A stretch of DNA of 64,000 nt. It comes from CAWGET01 sp963821715. GTDB taxonomy: Bacteria > Bacteroidota > Ignavibacteria > Ignavibacteriales > Melioribacteraceae. Below are positions 51,612 to 61,797 of this stretch, piece after piece. A program made the translations under genes and the position numbers. The notes beneath the pieces were generated by a model that did not search any database, was not told the DNA's origin, and saw nothing but the letters and a program-made list of their open reading frames with translations. The DNA lies in NCBI GenBank assembly GCA_963821715.1, contig CAWGET010000010.1, positions 372,001 through 436,000 of the forward strand. The letters run 5' to 3'. Each line of letters opens with the position of its first letter. The first letter of the stretch is position 1.

Positions 51612-51712
51612 AGAACATTTCCTCTTTTAATTTGTAGAATATTAAATACATCTTAAAGAATTTTCTTTATTTTTCGAAGAATAAAATTAAAACATATCTT
51701 TTTTGGAATAAA

Positions 51713-53041
51713 ATGAAATTACGATTTACTGTTAAATTATTATTTATACTCGCAATCTTTTCGTCTATTGTTTTTGGGCAGGACGATTTTGAAGTTAAGA
51801 AAACTTATTTCCCCAACGGAGAAATTTCCACGGAAGGTGTTTATAAAAACGGTGTGCTAAACGGAAGTTACCGTGAATATTATGACGACGGACAGCTTTG
51901 GAAAAAGTGGAATTACGAGAACGGTAAAGAAGAAGGAGTTTCCGAATGGTATTTCCCGGACGGAATTCTGAGTATGGAATGGAGATACAGCAACGGGAAG
52001 CTGGATGGAGTTTCCAAATGGTTTTACGAAACCGGAGAACTTTGGGCCGAACCGAATTTTGTAAACGGCGTTCAGGAAGGATTTACAAAAACCTATTACC
52101 GAAGCGGCGAGTTGCAGGGAATTTGGAATTACGAGGCTGGAAAACTAAACGGGCTTTCCAAAATATTTTTTGAAAACGGAAAATTAGAAGTAGAAAAAAA
52201 TTATGTTGATAATAAGCTTGAAGGGATTAGCCGTGCTTATTACGAATACGGCGGAGTGGCCCTCGAAGCTAATTATACAGACGACAAACTCGAGGGAAAA
52301 TCTTATATGTATTATCCCGACGGAACAAAAAAAGTTATAGATACCTACAGAAATAATCAGGTAATTAAACGCGAACGTTTCGACTACGGAAGCAAAGTGG
52401 CGGAAGTTGTTGAGGATTTCAACGAATATTATGATACCGGAACGATAAAATCCGAGCTTAATTTTGAAAACGGAGAGCCGGATGGAATTAATAAATATTA
52501 CTTCGATAGCGGATATCTCGAATCCGTAAAACTTTACAAAAACGGAAATTTAGACAGCCTTGTTACCGAATATTACGATGGCGGAATTCTGAAATCGACA
52601 ATAAATTATTTTAACGGAACGAAAGAAGGAACGGCTTTTGTTTATGATGAAGCCGGAAATTTGTCGGCGGAAAAAAATTATAGAAATGATTTATTAGAGG
52701 GCGAAGAAACAACTTATTATCCTTCGGGAAAAATTAAATCCGAAGCCGCCTATGTTGATGGAAAACTTGAGGGTATTGTAAAAAATTATTACGAGAACGG
52801 AAATATTTGGTCCGAAGAAAAATATAAAAACGGATTGCGCGATGGTCTTGCAACTTGGTATCATAAAAACGGCGAGATTTCGGATTATGGATATTATCGA
52901 AATAATTTATTAGACGGAACATACTACACTTATTTTGAAAACGGCAGACTAAAGCGGGAAGCCGAATACAAAGAAGGCGTCTTAGTTGATGAAAAAGTTT
53001 ATGATGAAAAAGGTAAGCGAACTAATGTCAGTGTAAATTAG
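51713..53041 (+). CDS. Exported MORN/YwqK-type repeat protein
   Basis: A 442-residue protein with a signal peptide (about 1-22) followed by about 16 repeats of the form YYxxGxLxxxxxYxNGxxDG. These are toxin-antitoxin YwqK-type or MORN-variant repeats, rich in Tyr, Asn, Gly and Glu, and probably stack into a beta-sheet solenoid. No catalytic domain is seen. A role in surface binding or a structural role is plausible. It converges with the next gene and overlaps it by four bases. Confidence 0.85.
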   Translation: MKLRFTVKLLFILAIFSSIVFGQDDFEVKKTYFPNGEISTEGVYKNGVLNGSYREYYDDGQLWKKWNYENGKEEGVSEWYFPDGILSMEWRYSNGKLDGVSKWFYETGELWAEPNFVNGVQEGFTKTYYRSGELQGIWNYEAGKLNGLSKIFFENGKLEVEKNYVDNKLEGISRAYYEYGGVALEANYTDDKLEGKSYMYYPDGTKKVIDTYRNNQVIKRERFDYGSKVAEVVEDFNEYYDTGTIKSELNFENGEPDGINKYYFDSGYLESVKLYKNGNLDSLVTEYYDGGILKSTINYFNGTKEGTAFVYDEAGNLSAEKNYRNDLLEGEETTYYPSGKIKSEAAYVDGKLEGIVKNYYENGNIWSEEKYKNGLRDGLATWYHKNGEISDYGYYRNNLLDGTYYTYFENGRLKREAEYKEGVLVDEKVYDEKGKRTNVSVN

Positions 53042-54090
53042 AAAACTCTTCTCACAATAAACTGATCCAAAAATTCCGAACCGAAGGCAAGCGATGGTGT
53101 TACCGTTCCGCGGTGAATTATATCTTCATTCAAAATTCTTACAGCGCTTTCCGCTGCGCTTTTGCCGGTAAGTGTATAGCTTTCCATAACTTCGTAACAC
53201 TCTTCGTGCATTTCGTGCAATTCATTTTTTACCCGGCCCCAAATAAAAACTCTTCCTCTTTCTCTTTCCTCTTCGCCCGGGCCGGATGAAAAATTTTTGA
53301 TTGCAGTTGAAGCAAGATTTTTTACAATTCTGTTGGATAAAATATTTCTCAAAGAAAAAAGTAAATTTTTCTGGTCGAATAAAAATTTATCAAGATGAAC
53401 AAAAGCCGAAATGTTCGGGATGCCGGTTGAGTAATAAGCCGAAAAAACATCGCCCCACGGAATTGAAACCCCATTAAAAGTAAGTCCGCTTCTTTTAAAC
53501 TGTACTGTTTTCTCTCCGAAATCCGAATTTATTAACTTCCCGTCTTCACGTATCAGTCCCGACTCAAAAGATCTTTCCAGTGTTGTTAAAAGTGTACCCC
53601 GGCTTATCCCAACATTTTCATTTTTGAAACCCAGTTTTAATTCTACAGCGTCAGTCATCTGTTCAGCAAGTCTTTTTGCAAGACAATCGGTAGGAACAAT
53701 ATCGAATCCGACTCCGGGGAGAATAACCAAATTTTTCCGCTTGGCATCTTCGCTTCTGCTCCAGGCATATTCAAACACTTCTATCTCACCGGTTATATCA
53801 AGATAATTTGTTTCTGTTTCTAAAGCGATTTTGATTAAAGTTGGGGCGGTATAAATAAAAGGTCCGGCGCAATTTAACAGAGTATGAATATCGTCAAGAT
53901 TATCGCGTATAATATTAAAATCTCTTAAGTCAAAAATTCTCGATTCCAGATCTTTTTCTTCGGCCAGATCTATCACTGATGAATTTCTTCCAGCCAGTAT
54001 TGGTTTGATTCCGTGCTTTAGAAGTTCCTCCAAAATTAGTTTAGCGGAATAACCGTTCGCGCCGTAAAGCATAAGCTTATTTTTGTTCAC
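53038..54090 (-). CDS. Saccharopine dehydrogenase-like NAD(P) protein
   Basis: A 350-residue protein with an N-terminal Rossmann domain (LYGANGYSAKLILEELL, residues 8-24). LLNCAGPFIYTAPTLIKIAL and YLDITGEIEVFEY follow, typical of the trans-acting enoyl reductase/saccharopine dehydrogenase-like family. VLPGVGFDIVPTDCLAKRL is also family-specific. The substrate is unknown. Such proteins reduce lipid or polyketide intermediates in some bacteria, but nothing in the neighbourhood indicates that here. Confidence 0.82.
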   Translation of the reverse strand: MNKNKLMLYGANGYSAKLILEELLKHGIKPILAGRNSSVIDLAEEKDLESRIFDLRDFNIIRDNLDDIHTLLNCAGPFIYTAPTLIKIALETETNYLDITGEIEVFEYAWSRSEDAKRKNLVILPGVGFDIVPTDCLAKRLAEQMTDAVELKLGFKNENVGISRGTLLTTLERSFESGLIREDGKLINSDFGEKTVQFKRSGLTFNGVSIPWGDVFSAYYSTGIPNISAFVHLDKFLFDQKNLLFSLRNILSNRIVKNLASTAIKNFSSGPGEEERERGRVFIWGRVKNELHEMHEECYEVMESYTLTGKSAAESAVRILNEDIIHRGTVTPSLAFGSEFLDQFIVRRVF

Positions 54091-54262
54091 TTCATTTTCC
54101 TTTGCCGGTATGTTTGGTATTTAAGATAATATTTATGGACGATTCTGCAAAATTGTAAAAAACTAATTTTTGTAAACCAGAGATATCTCAGATTCTCACA
54201 GATTACAAAATAAAATTTATTTATCTTTAAAAATAAAGTTAAAATATTCTAAGGCTTAAATT

Positions 54263-56653
54263 ATGAAGAAAAATTTTTTAATATTTTTTGTTTTATCAGC
54301 GTTTATGTTAGCGGACAATTTTTACTCGCAGGAAATTTCCGATATAATTCCGCCGCTAAGATTGAATGCCGGAGTTGCCGACACCTTCTTGGTAAGCGAT
54401 CTTTTTTACGCCGAAGATTATGATATTCATTTTAATCAAAATTCTGATGTGAGCGTTGATTACAATCCCTCAAAAAACTTACTCGTCGTAACTCCGAAAA
54501 CATCTTTTGAGGGAATGACGACAATTGGTTTTATGATGGACGGAGCAGAATTCGCTATTCCGGTAATCGTCTCGCTGCAGCAAGAGCATAAATTTTCTTT
54601 TAAATCCGAAGGCGAAAAATATGACAAAGTAAATTTATTCGGAAGTTTTAACGGATGGAACAGAGAAAATTTCCCAATGATAAAAGATAAAGATACTTTC
54701 TCAATTTCAATTCCTCTCGATCCGGGAACTTATCAGTATAAATATTACGCAAACGGAATCGAACTTACCGATCCCGAAAATCCCGATTCGATTGCCAACG
54801 GTCTGGGAGGATTCAATTCGGTTCTTACAGTTCCGGAGCGTCATCCCGAAAAAGTATTTCTCCATATTTTAGAGAGAAAAGAGAACGGCGACACGATAAG
54901 CTTTCAATATCTTTTTGAAAAAGAAAATATTGAGGGAAGTCTTTCAAAGGAAAATGTTATAACGTTGTTAGACAATAAAAAAATTGATCCCGAAAAAATA
55001 GTAATCGAAAAAAATAAAGTCGGAATCAATCTGTTAAGATCGGAACTTGAAGGAGAAAAAGTTTTAAGAGTTGCCGTTACTTTAAACGGGCAGATTACCA
55101 ATCTACAAAAAAATATTTTATATGATGGCAAGCCCGCAGGCTACGACGATAATTTTTCCTGGTATGACGGTGTTATATATTCCATCATGATCGACAGATT
55201 TGAAGACGGAGATGCTTCCATTAATAGTCCGGTAAAGCACGATTCAGTTTATCGGCAGGCAAATTATGAGGGCGGAGATTTTCAGGGAATTATTAATAAG
55301 ATCAAAAACTCATATTTTGATTCACTTGGAATAAATACGATATGGATTTCTCCTGTTTATGATAATCCCGATATCGCGTATCAAGAATACATCGAGCCGC
55401 GGAGATGGTATTCCGGCTATCACGGGTATTGGCCGATCTCGGAAACAGGAGTTGAGGAACAGTTCGGTTCGATGGATAAACTTAAAGAGTTGGTAAATGC
55501 AGCTCATCAACATAAAATAAAAATACTTTTAGATTTTGTGTCCAACCACGTGCACGAAGAAAATCCGTATTGGAAAAATCATCCGGAATGGTTTGGCGAT
55601 TTATATCTTCCCGATGGAAGAAGGAATTTGAGATTTTGGGATGAATACAGATTAACTACCTGGTTTGAGCCATTCATGCCGTCCTTCGATTACATCAATT
55701 CTGAAGAAGCGCGCGATACAATGATAGCAAACGCAGTTTGGTGGCTAAAAGAAACCGGCGCGGACGGCTATCGGCACGATGCTGTAAAGCATGTTCCAAA
55801 CTCATTCTGGCGGGAATTAACAGAAGCAATCAAATCGGAAATCGCGATTCCGAGAAAAGTAAAAGTATATCAGATAGGAGAAACTTTCGGCAGTTACGAC
55901 CTCGTCAGCTCTTATATTAATAACGGACAACTCGACGCCCAATTTAATTTTAATTTATACGATACAGCTCTTCCCGTCTTTTCCGAACCGGAGGGCTCCT
56001 TTGTCGCATTGGAAAAAGAATTGAAACGCACGGAAAATATATACGGCTCAGTTCATTTGATGGGAAACATTATGGACAGCCACGATAAAGTCCGGTTTAT
56101 GTCTTATGCCGATAATGATGTAACTCTCGCAGATGGAAATGCGATTGAGATCGGGTGGAATAACCCGCCAGCAGTTGACGACACAAACAGCTACAAAAAA
56201 GCGGAGCTTTACTACGCTTATATGATGACGATTCCGGGGCTTCCGGTTGTTTATTACGGAAGCGAATTCGGGATGACCGGCGCTGGAGATCCTGACAACC
56301 GGCGGATGATGAGATTCGGAAGTGAACTTAGCAAAGACGAAAAAGAGATGTTAAGTTCAACAAGAAGATTGATTGCAGAAAGAAATGAAAATCCCGCGCT
56401 TCGATACGGAGACTTTTATACGCTTGATGTTCAAGATGATTTATTTGCTTATGTCCGATCTGATTTTAATGAAAGAATTTTAATCGTATTGAATAAATCG
56501 GGACAAGAAAAAAATATTGATTTGAAAATTCCGCAATTTTATGATTGCGAATTATTTCTAGATCCGGAAACTTGCGAAGAATTTGAATGCGGAAATGATA
56601 ATTTGAATTTAACAATTCCGAAATATGGATATAAGATTTTGTTTATGCAGTAG
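54263..56653 (+). CDS. Exported GH13 alpha-amylase-family enzyme with CBM48-like domain
   Basis: A 796-residue protein with a signal peptide (about 1-22). A first beta domain is followed by an early-set/CBM48-like starch-binding domain (NLFGSFNGWNRENFPM near 130). The GH13 catalytic barrel starts near 290. The four regions are DFVSNHVHE, GYRHDAVKH (nucleophile Asp506), IGETFG (acid Glu540) and NIMDSHDK (Asp608). A C-terminal beta domain closes it. It should hydrolyse alpha-1,4-glucans outside the cytoplasm; the exact specificity is not fixed. Confidence 0.9.
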   Translation: MKKNFLIFFVLSAFMLADNFYSQEISDIIPPLRLNAGVADTFLVSDLFYAEDYDIHFNQNSDVSVDYNPSKNLLVVTPKTSFEGMTTIGFMMDGAEFAIPVIVSLQQEHKFSFKSEGEKYDKVNLFGSFNGWNRENFPMIKDKDTFSISIPLDPGTYQYKYYANGIELTDPENPDSIANGLGGFNSVLTVPERHPEKVFLHILERKENGDTISFQYLFEKENIEGSLSKENVITLLDNKKIDPEKIVIEKNKVGINLLRSELEGEKVLRVAVTLNGQITNLQKNILYDGKPAGYDDNFSWYDGVIYSIMIDRFEDGDASINSPVKHDSVYRQANYEGGDFQGIINKIKNSYFDSLGINTIWISPVYDNPDIAYQEYIEPRRWYSGYHGYWPISETGVEEQFGSMDKLKELVNAAHQHKIKILLDFVSNHVHEENPYWKNHPEWFGDLYLPDGRRNLRFWDEYRLTTWFEPFMPSFDYINSEEARDTMIANAVWWLKETGADGYRHDAVKHVPNSFWRELTEAIKSEIAIPRKVKVYQIGETFGSYDLVSSYINNGQLDAQFNFNLYDTALPVFSEPEGSFVALEKELKRTENIYGSVHLMGNIMDSHDKVRFMSYADNDVTLADGNAIEIGWNNPPAVDDTNSYKKAELYYAYMMTIPGLPVVYYGSEFGMTGAGDPDNRRMMRFGSELSKDEKEMLSSTRRLIAERNENPALRYGDFYTLDVQDDLFAYVRSDFNERILIVLNKSGQEKNIDLKIPQFYDCELFLDPETCEEFECGNDNLNLTIPKYGYKILFMQ

Positions 56654-56687
56654 TATTTATTAATTAATAATTAAAGGGAATTTATTT

Positions 56688-57899
56688 ATGAAAAATTATT
56701 CAACGCTTATCCTTGTTTTGCTTTTTTTATCCGGAGCAGTTTTTGGGCAGGATAAAGGAATTATGAAGGAAAGTAAAAATCCTTTTTGGGATGAAGTTCA
56801 GGCTTCGGTCGATAGTTTCATGAACAAAGACAAAGAAGAAAAAAAATACTTTGCGATGGATTTTGAAAATTACGATGTACCCGAATCGATTGACGATTTT
56901 ACAACTTACTGGCACAACCCGCCGATTCCGCAGGCAAGTACAAATACCTGCTGGTCTTTTTCCACAACTTCTTTTTATGAATCGGAAGTAAAGAGGTTAT
57001 ACGACAAAGAAGTTCAGCTTTCTCCGATGTGGACGGCTTATTGGGAGTTTGTAGAGAAGGCGCGCGGATTTGTTCAGAATAGAGGCGAATGGCTTTTCCA
57101 GGATGGATCGGAATCGAACGCGGTGAAACGAGTATGGGAAAAATACGGTGTTGTTCCGCAAGACGCATATACCGGACTTTTGCCGGGACAAAAGTATTTG
57201 AACACGAGCGAAATGTTTGATGAGATGAACAACTATTTACAATTTGTTAAGAAGAACAACATCTGGAATGAAGAGGAGGTCATTACTACAATAAAATCGA
57301 TTATGAATCATTACATCGGAACACCACCCGAGAAATTTACCGTGGACGGAAAAGAATATACACCGAAAGAATATCTCAAAAATTATTTACAATTGAATCT
57401 TGATGATTACGTTGAAGTTTTATCTTTGATGGAAAAGCCATACTACGAACAAGTCGAATTTCCGGTTCCCGATAACTGGTGGCACAATGACGAATATTAT
57501 AATATTCCATTGGACGAGTTTATGTCGATCATCAAAAAAGGAATAAGAAACGGTTACACATTTGCGATCGGCGGCGACGTTTCCGAGGCAGGAAAAAATG
57601 CCGAACTTGATGTTTTTGTTGTTCCCACGTTTGATATTCCTTCTGAATTTATTGACGAAAATGCTCGTCAATTCCGCTTCAGCAATGAAACCACTACCGA
57701 CGATCACGGTATTCATTTAGTGGGATATCTGGAAAAAGACGGCAAAGATTGGTATCTGATAAAAGATTCCGGTTCGAGTTCACGGAACGGAAGGTTTGAA
57801 GGATATTATCTTTTCAGCGAAGATTTTGTAAAATTAAAAATGCTCGGCTTCACCGCACATAAAGAGCTTCTTAAAGATATGATGAAAAAATTTGAATAA
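56688..57899 (+). CDS. Exported C1-family cysteine peptidase
   Basis: A 403-residue protein with a signal peptide (about 1-20). The papain-like catalytic Cys88 lies in STNTCWSFSTTS, with the oxyanion Gln82 in PQAST. The His lies in DDHGIHLVGY. The third residue, normally Asn in NSWG, is Asp in IKDSGSSS. The layout is closest to the C1B/bleomycin hydrolase-like peptidases of Bacteroidota. It lies 34 bases after the amylase gene. A terminator-like hairpin follows. Confidence 0.85.
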   Translation: MKNYSTLILVLLFLSGAVFGQDKGIMKESKNPFWDEVQASVDSFMNKDKEEKKYFAMDFENYDVPESIDDFTTYWHNPPIPQASTNTCWSFSTTSFYESEVKRLYDKEVQLSPMWTAYWEFVEKARGFVQNRGEWLFQDGSESNAVKRVWEKYGVVPQDAYTGLLPGQKYLNTSEMFDEMNNYLQFVKKNNIWNEEEVITTIKSIMNHYIGTPPEKFTVDGKEYTPKEYLKNYLQLNLDDYVEVLSLMEKPYYEQVEFPVPDNWWHNDEYYNIPLDEFMSIIKKGIRNGYTFAIGGDVSEAGKNAELDVFVVPTFDIPSEFIDENARQFRFSNETTTDDHGIHLVGYLEKDGKDWYLIKDSGSSSRNGRFEGYYLFSEDFVKLKMLGFTAHKELLKDMMKKFE

Positions 57900-57910
57900 T
57901 TTTTTTTAAT

Positions 57911-57977
57911 GCCGTTTCTGCGCTAGTAAAAACTAAGTTTCTATACTTACAATTATTAGCGCATTCGCGGCTTTTTC
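57911..57977 (+). terminator. Terminator candidate after the C1 peptidase
   Basis: GCCG, then TGCGCTA, pairs with TAGCGCA, then CGGC, over a long loop, followed by TTTTTCTTTT. The stem has an internal loop, so it is imperfect. Confidence 0.5.
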
Positions 57978-58140
57978 TTTTATGGATTTGCTTTCCTGAG
58001 TTTACTCAGCTACCGCCTTTTCGAAATAAATAAAACTCCAATGTTAAGTTTTGAAATTACTCTTGACTTTAATTACATCCTTTCTAATTTAAAATATAGC
58101 CACTTCTTTGAATGAGGGAAATCAATAATCAGGATTAAAG

Positions 58141-58350
58141 ATGAAAGAGAAAGAATGCAAATTCTGCGGACATACGCAGAAAAATGATGATTGGACTGAC
58201 CAGATAAGATTTTTACAAGAAAGCGATACGGGAAAATTTATTTATTCGCGGACAGATGAGGCGATTTTTACACAATGCCCCGAATGCTTTAATTTTATTG
58301 ATTTGGAATACGATATTCTGATACCTGAAAACGGAGCAAACTCAAAATAA
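58141..58350 (+). CDS. Small zinc-ribbon protein
   Basis: A 69-residue soluble protein with two CxxC pairs, CKFC and CPEC, separated by about 35 residues. It fits a four-Cys zinc ribbon. There is no clear family and no DNA-binding motif. It has its own start and sits in a gap between the peptidase and the phosphodiesterase genes. Function is unknown. Confidence 0.6.
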   Translation: MKEKECKFCGHTQKNDDWTDQIRFLQESDTGKFIYSRTDEAIFTQCPECFNFIDLEYDILIPENGANSK

Positions 58351-58444
58351 CTCTTCTTAATTCTGTTTATTATTTCATTTTAAAATTTTAGAAACGCTAG
58401 AAACGATTCGGAGTATTGCTTTAAATTGTTTTGAATGCGTTTTT

Positions 58445-59242
58445 CTAATCCTTCGAAAGCTTCAGTCTTACAAAATAAGCGCAATGGTCCGAGGCAACGG
58501 AATCGCAAATTTCTTCACGGCTGATTATTTCCCATCGATTTTTCGGATGAACCATTACGTAATCAATTTTTCTTTCCGGATTATTCGACGGGAAAGTTGG
58601 TTTGGGGTTGACTGTATCATAAGCCGGAAGCCAAAATTCTTCCAAAATATTTATTGCTTCGCTTCCCGGAAAATCGTTAAGATCCCCGGCCAATATTGTG
58701 GGATAATCATTCCGAACAAATTCTTTATTTATTTTATTCGTCTGCATCAATCTATCGCCGTTGTAGTCCATCGGGTAATCCAAATGGGTCGCGATAAAAG
58801 AAATTGTATCGCCGGAAGATATTTCTGTAGTTATTTCAAGCGCGCTTCTCGGCTCTCTCCCTTCGGTGAATGGAAGAGGAACAATTCTCGATTTTATAAA
58901 AGTATATTTGGACAAAATGGCGTTTCCATATTCACCGCCATTATGATCCATCGCTTTCCCGAATAATGGAATCATTCCCGTCCGATATGCAAGTTCCGTA
59001 GCAAGATCCTTCCCATTATTCCGTTCTGTTTTAAAGTCGACTTCCTGGAGTGAAACTAAATCCGGATCAGCTGCGGTAATTATTTTGGCGATCTTATCCA
59101 AATCGTAGCTTCCATCCATTGCTTCTCCGTGATAAATATTATAAGATAAAATTTTTATCACCACACTATCCGGCGGGTTTTGGGCGTTTGTATTATAACA
59201 GGAAAAACAAACCAACAAACAAAGCGCAATTAGATTTTTCAT
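58445..59242 (-). CDS. Exported endonuclease/exonuclease/phosphatase-family hydrolase
   Basis: A 265-residue protein with a signal peptide (about 1-20, with Cys at 12 and 15). EEP-fold motifs are present in order: ILSYNIYHG, LVSLQEVDF with the metal Glu, THLDYP, AGDLNDFPGS, and SDHCAYFV with the catalytic His. Members cleave phosphodiesters, often of sphingomyelin, inositol phosphates or DNA. The substrate here is unknown. It is convergent with the zinc-ribbon gene. Confidence 0.85.
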   Translation of the reverse strand: MKNLIALCLLVCFSCYNTNAQNPPDSVVIKILSYNIYHGEAMDGSYDLDKIAKIITAADPDLVSLQEVDFKTERNNGKDLATELAYRTGMIPLFGKAMDHNGGEYGNAILSKYTFIKSRIVPLPFTEGREPRSALEITTEISSGDTISFIATHLDYPMDYNGDRLMQTNKINKEFVRNDYPTILAGDLNDFPGSEAINILEEFWLPAYDTVNPKPTFPSNNPERKIDYVMVHPKNRWEIISREEICDSVASDHCAYFVRLKLSKD

Positions 59243-59469
59243 AACAAAATTGGTTTTAATTATTACGTGAAAAAAAGCGGTCCTGGAAATCCGCCGTGCA
59301 GATTGCCGGATCCTTGAATAAATACAGATATGACCGTTTGTTTAGTTAAATTTAAGGCGTTTTCTCTAATTATGGAAATCTATTATTAAAGTTTAGTAGA
59401 TTTCTTTTTTTAAGAATATTCATAGCGTTCTTACTTTAGCGGTTGAAACGAAACCAAGCTACTTTTTCC

Positions 59470-59497
59470 TTGACAAACATATCCATTTTGCTAAGTT
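59470..59497 (+). promoter_or_regulatory. Weak sigma-70-like promoter candidate
   Basis: TTGACA (59470-59475) is followed after 16 bases by TAAGTT (59492-59497), a weak -10. It lies about 30 bases before the transporter start at 59528. The second hexamer is poor. Confidence 0.3.
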
Positions 59498-59527
59498 TAC
59501 AAGTTTTGATTGTTAATTGTTGGCGCG

Positions 59528-61657
59528 ATGAAAAAAATCTTTGTAATAATATTGATTTTTACCGCTACGCTACAAACCGCAGCGCAGATCGATTCCCTTA
59601 ACCTGCGCCTTAAATCAAAATTATCATCACACTATTCAGAAACGATTTACGCCACTTCCGGCGAAAAATTATCCGAACCCCTAACGGTAATTGTTGTTGA
59701 CAGCTCCGATTCACCCGTTCCGAATATTCCAATTCTGTTTGAGCTTATTTCCCATAAAGATGACAACCGCGGAACGAAAATTCAAAATCCAATTGTATAT
59801 AGCGATTCTAACGGAGTGGCCTCTACAAGCGTTAAACTTGGCGCGGAAGCGGGAAGATATATTTTTTCCGTCAAAATTAAGGATTATCACCGCGAGTTCA
59901 CACCGCTTTATTTTACAGTGAAAACGCGGGAAAATAATTGGGTTTTGCTGCTGATTAGCGGAGTGATCGGCGGACTCGGACTTTTTCTTTTCGGAATGTA
60001 TTTGCTGAGCGAAGGGCTGAAAAAAGCCGCCGGAACAAAAATCCGTTCTTATCTGGCTCTCGCTACAAAAAATCGTTTCATCGCCTTGGGAATCGGAGTT
60101 TTGGTTACTTCCATAATTCAAAGTTCGAGTGCAACAACCGTTATGTTAGTAAGTTTTGTTCAGGCAGGATTAATGAGTTTTGTTCAAACTCTAGGCGTAA
60201 TTCTCGGCGCTTCAATCGGTACAACAATCACTCTTCAACTTATAGCGTTTAGAATTTCCGATTACGCGCTGCTGATTCTCGGAGCCGGTTTTTTTCTATA
60301 TTACTTCCCGACCTCCAAAAAAGTTAAAAATTTCGGACAGGCGATTTTAGGATTCGGTATTTTATTTTTCGGAATGGATATAATGTCCAGCGCAATGACT
60401 CCATTGCGGACATTTGATGCGTTTGTAGATATTTTACTCACGCTCGAAAATCCTGTCCTCGGAATTTTGATCGGGGTTTTATTCACGGCTTTAATACAAA
60501 GCAGCGCAGCTTTTCTCGGAATTATTTTAGTCTTAAGCGCTCAGGGTCTGATAACTCTAGAGGCCGCGATTCCGTTGATATTCGGTTCCAATATTGGAAC
60601 ATCGGTTACTGCATTTATAGCGGCAATCCATACTAGTCGCGAAGCTAAACGAGTAGCGTTTGCTCACACCTTGTTCAAAATAATAGCCGTTTTAATTTTT
60701 GTATGGTGGATACCCTCATTCGCAGAATTGATAAGAACAATTTCTTCTTCAGTTACCGGAACTTCAAGTTTGGCGGCGGATAATTCCGTTTTACCGCGTC
60801 AAATTGCAAATGCTCACACCGTATTTAATGTGCTTTATGCCATTGCCTTTTTGCCGTTTTTAACTCCGATTGCAAAACTTGTTGTTAAAATTCTTCCCGA
60901 TAAAGAGGTTGAAGAGATTCCTCCATACCAAACCAGATTTCTCGAGAATTCTCTTATCTCAACTCCGGCAATAGCCGTTAATCTTGCAAAAGCCGAAGTA
61001 ATAAATTTTGCCGAGAAAGTTAAACGGATGACCGAATTAATTATTATTCCTTTTTTTGAAGACAAGCCGGAAATACTTAGCGAAATAAAAGAGCTGGAGA
61101 AGGAAGTAGATTATCTTCAATTTAATACCGCAAAATATTTAACCAAAATTTCTCAGCAGGATATTGAAGAAGAAATTGCCGAAGAATCTTTTCAGGCTTT
61201 GCAATGCTCTGCGGAGTTTGAGTTTATTGCCGATTTGATTTCATCGCGGCTGCGAAGTCTGGCAAAAAAAAGAATTAAATACAACCTGCGCTTTTCCGAA
61301 GAGGGACGCGCGGAACTTGCAAAATTCCATCTTCGCACGGTTAAGCAGGTAACTCGTGCCATTGCCGTTTTTAAAGATACCGATTATGAACGCGGGCGAA
61401 AATTAGAAAACAAATATCAAAAATATAAGGCGGGTGAGCTGGATCTAAAACGATCTCACTTCGAAAGATTGCGGCAGGATATTCCTGAATCAGTTCAAAC
61501 TAATGAATTGCACCTGGAACTTATCGATCTCTTTTTGCGCATAAACCGTCACGCCGCAATTGTAGGAAGAATAATGATTGGCGGAGTTGAAAGTGAGGAA
61601 GAAGGAAAAGAAATTGAAAATGGAAACGGAAATGATGACTCACAAATTGTTGAATGA
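59528..61657 (+). CDS. Na/Pi cotransporter-family protein with N-terminal Ig-like domain
   Basis: A 709-residue protein. A signal peptide (1-20) is followed by an Ig-like/invasin Big_1-type domain (about 40-135, with PLTVIVVDSSDSPVPNIPI and SDSNGVASTSVKLG). The NaPi-II-like transporter core follows, with two inverted repeats each holding IQSSSATTVMLVS or IQSSAAFLGIILV. A C-terminal PhoU-like helical domain (about 490-690) ends it. The transporter and PhoU parts are common together in NptA-type proteins, while the front Ig-like domain is less usual. I chose the ATG at 59528; a TTG at 59510 is also in frame. Confidence 0.88.
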   Translation: MKKIFVIILIFTATLQTAAQIDSLNLRLKSKLSSHYSETIYATSGEKLSEPLTVIVVDSSDSPVPNIPILFELISHKDDNRGTKIQNPIVYSDSNGVASTSVKLGAEAGRYIFSVKIKDYHREFTPLYFTVKTRENNWVLLLISGVIGGLGLFLFGMYLLSEGLKKAAGTKIRSYLALATKNRFIALGIGVLVTSIIQSSSATTVMLVSFVQAGLMSFVQTLGVILGASIGTTITLQLIAFRISDYALLILGAGFFLYYFPTSKKVKNFGQAILGFGILFFGMDIMSSAMTPLRTFDAFVDILLTLENPVLGILIGVLFTALIQSSAAFLGIILVLSAQGLITLEAAIPLIFGSNIGTSVTAFIAAIHTSREAKRVAFAHTLFKIIAVLIFVWWIPSFAELIRTISSSVTGTSSLAADNSVLPRQIANAHTVFNVLYAIAFLPFLTPIAKLVVKILPDKEVEEIPPYQTRFLENSLISTPAIAVNLAKAEVINFAEKVKRMTELIIIPFFEDKPEILSEIKELEKEVDYLQFNTAKYLTKISQQDIEEEIAEESFQALQCSAEFEFIADLISSRLRSLAKKRIKYNLRFSEEGRAELAKFHLRTVKQVTRAIAVFKDTDYERGRKLENKYQKYKAGELDLKRSHFERLRQDIPESVQTNELHLELIDLFLRINRHAAIVGRIMIGGVESEEEGKEIENGNGNDDSQIVE

Positions 61658-61797
61658 TTTTATTTGTTACGAGGCAAAGGTATAAAATTATCTTGAATGA
61701 TTTTTTGCGCTCCTATTTTCGTCATAAATTTATTATTTTAAATGTTTGTAATAATTTATATAAATTAAGACTTATATTATAAAGATCAGGCGAATTG

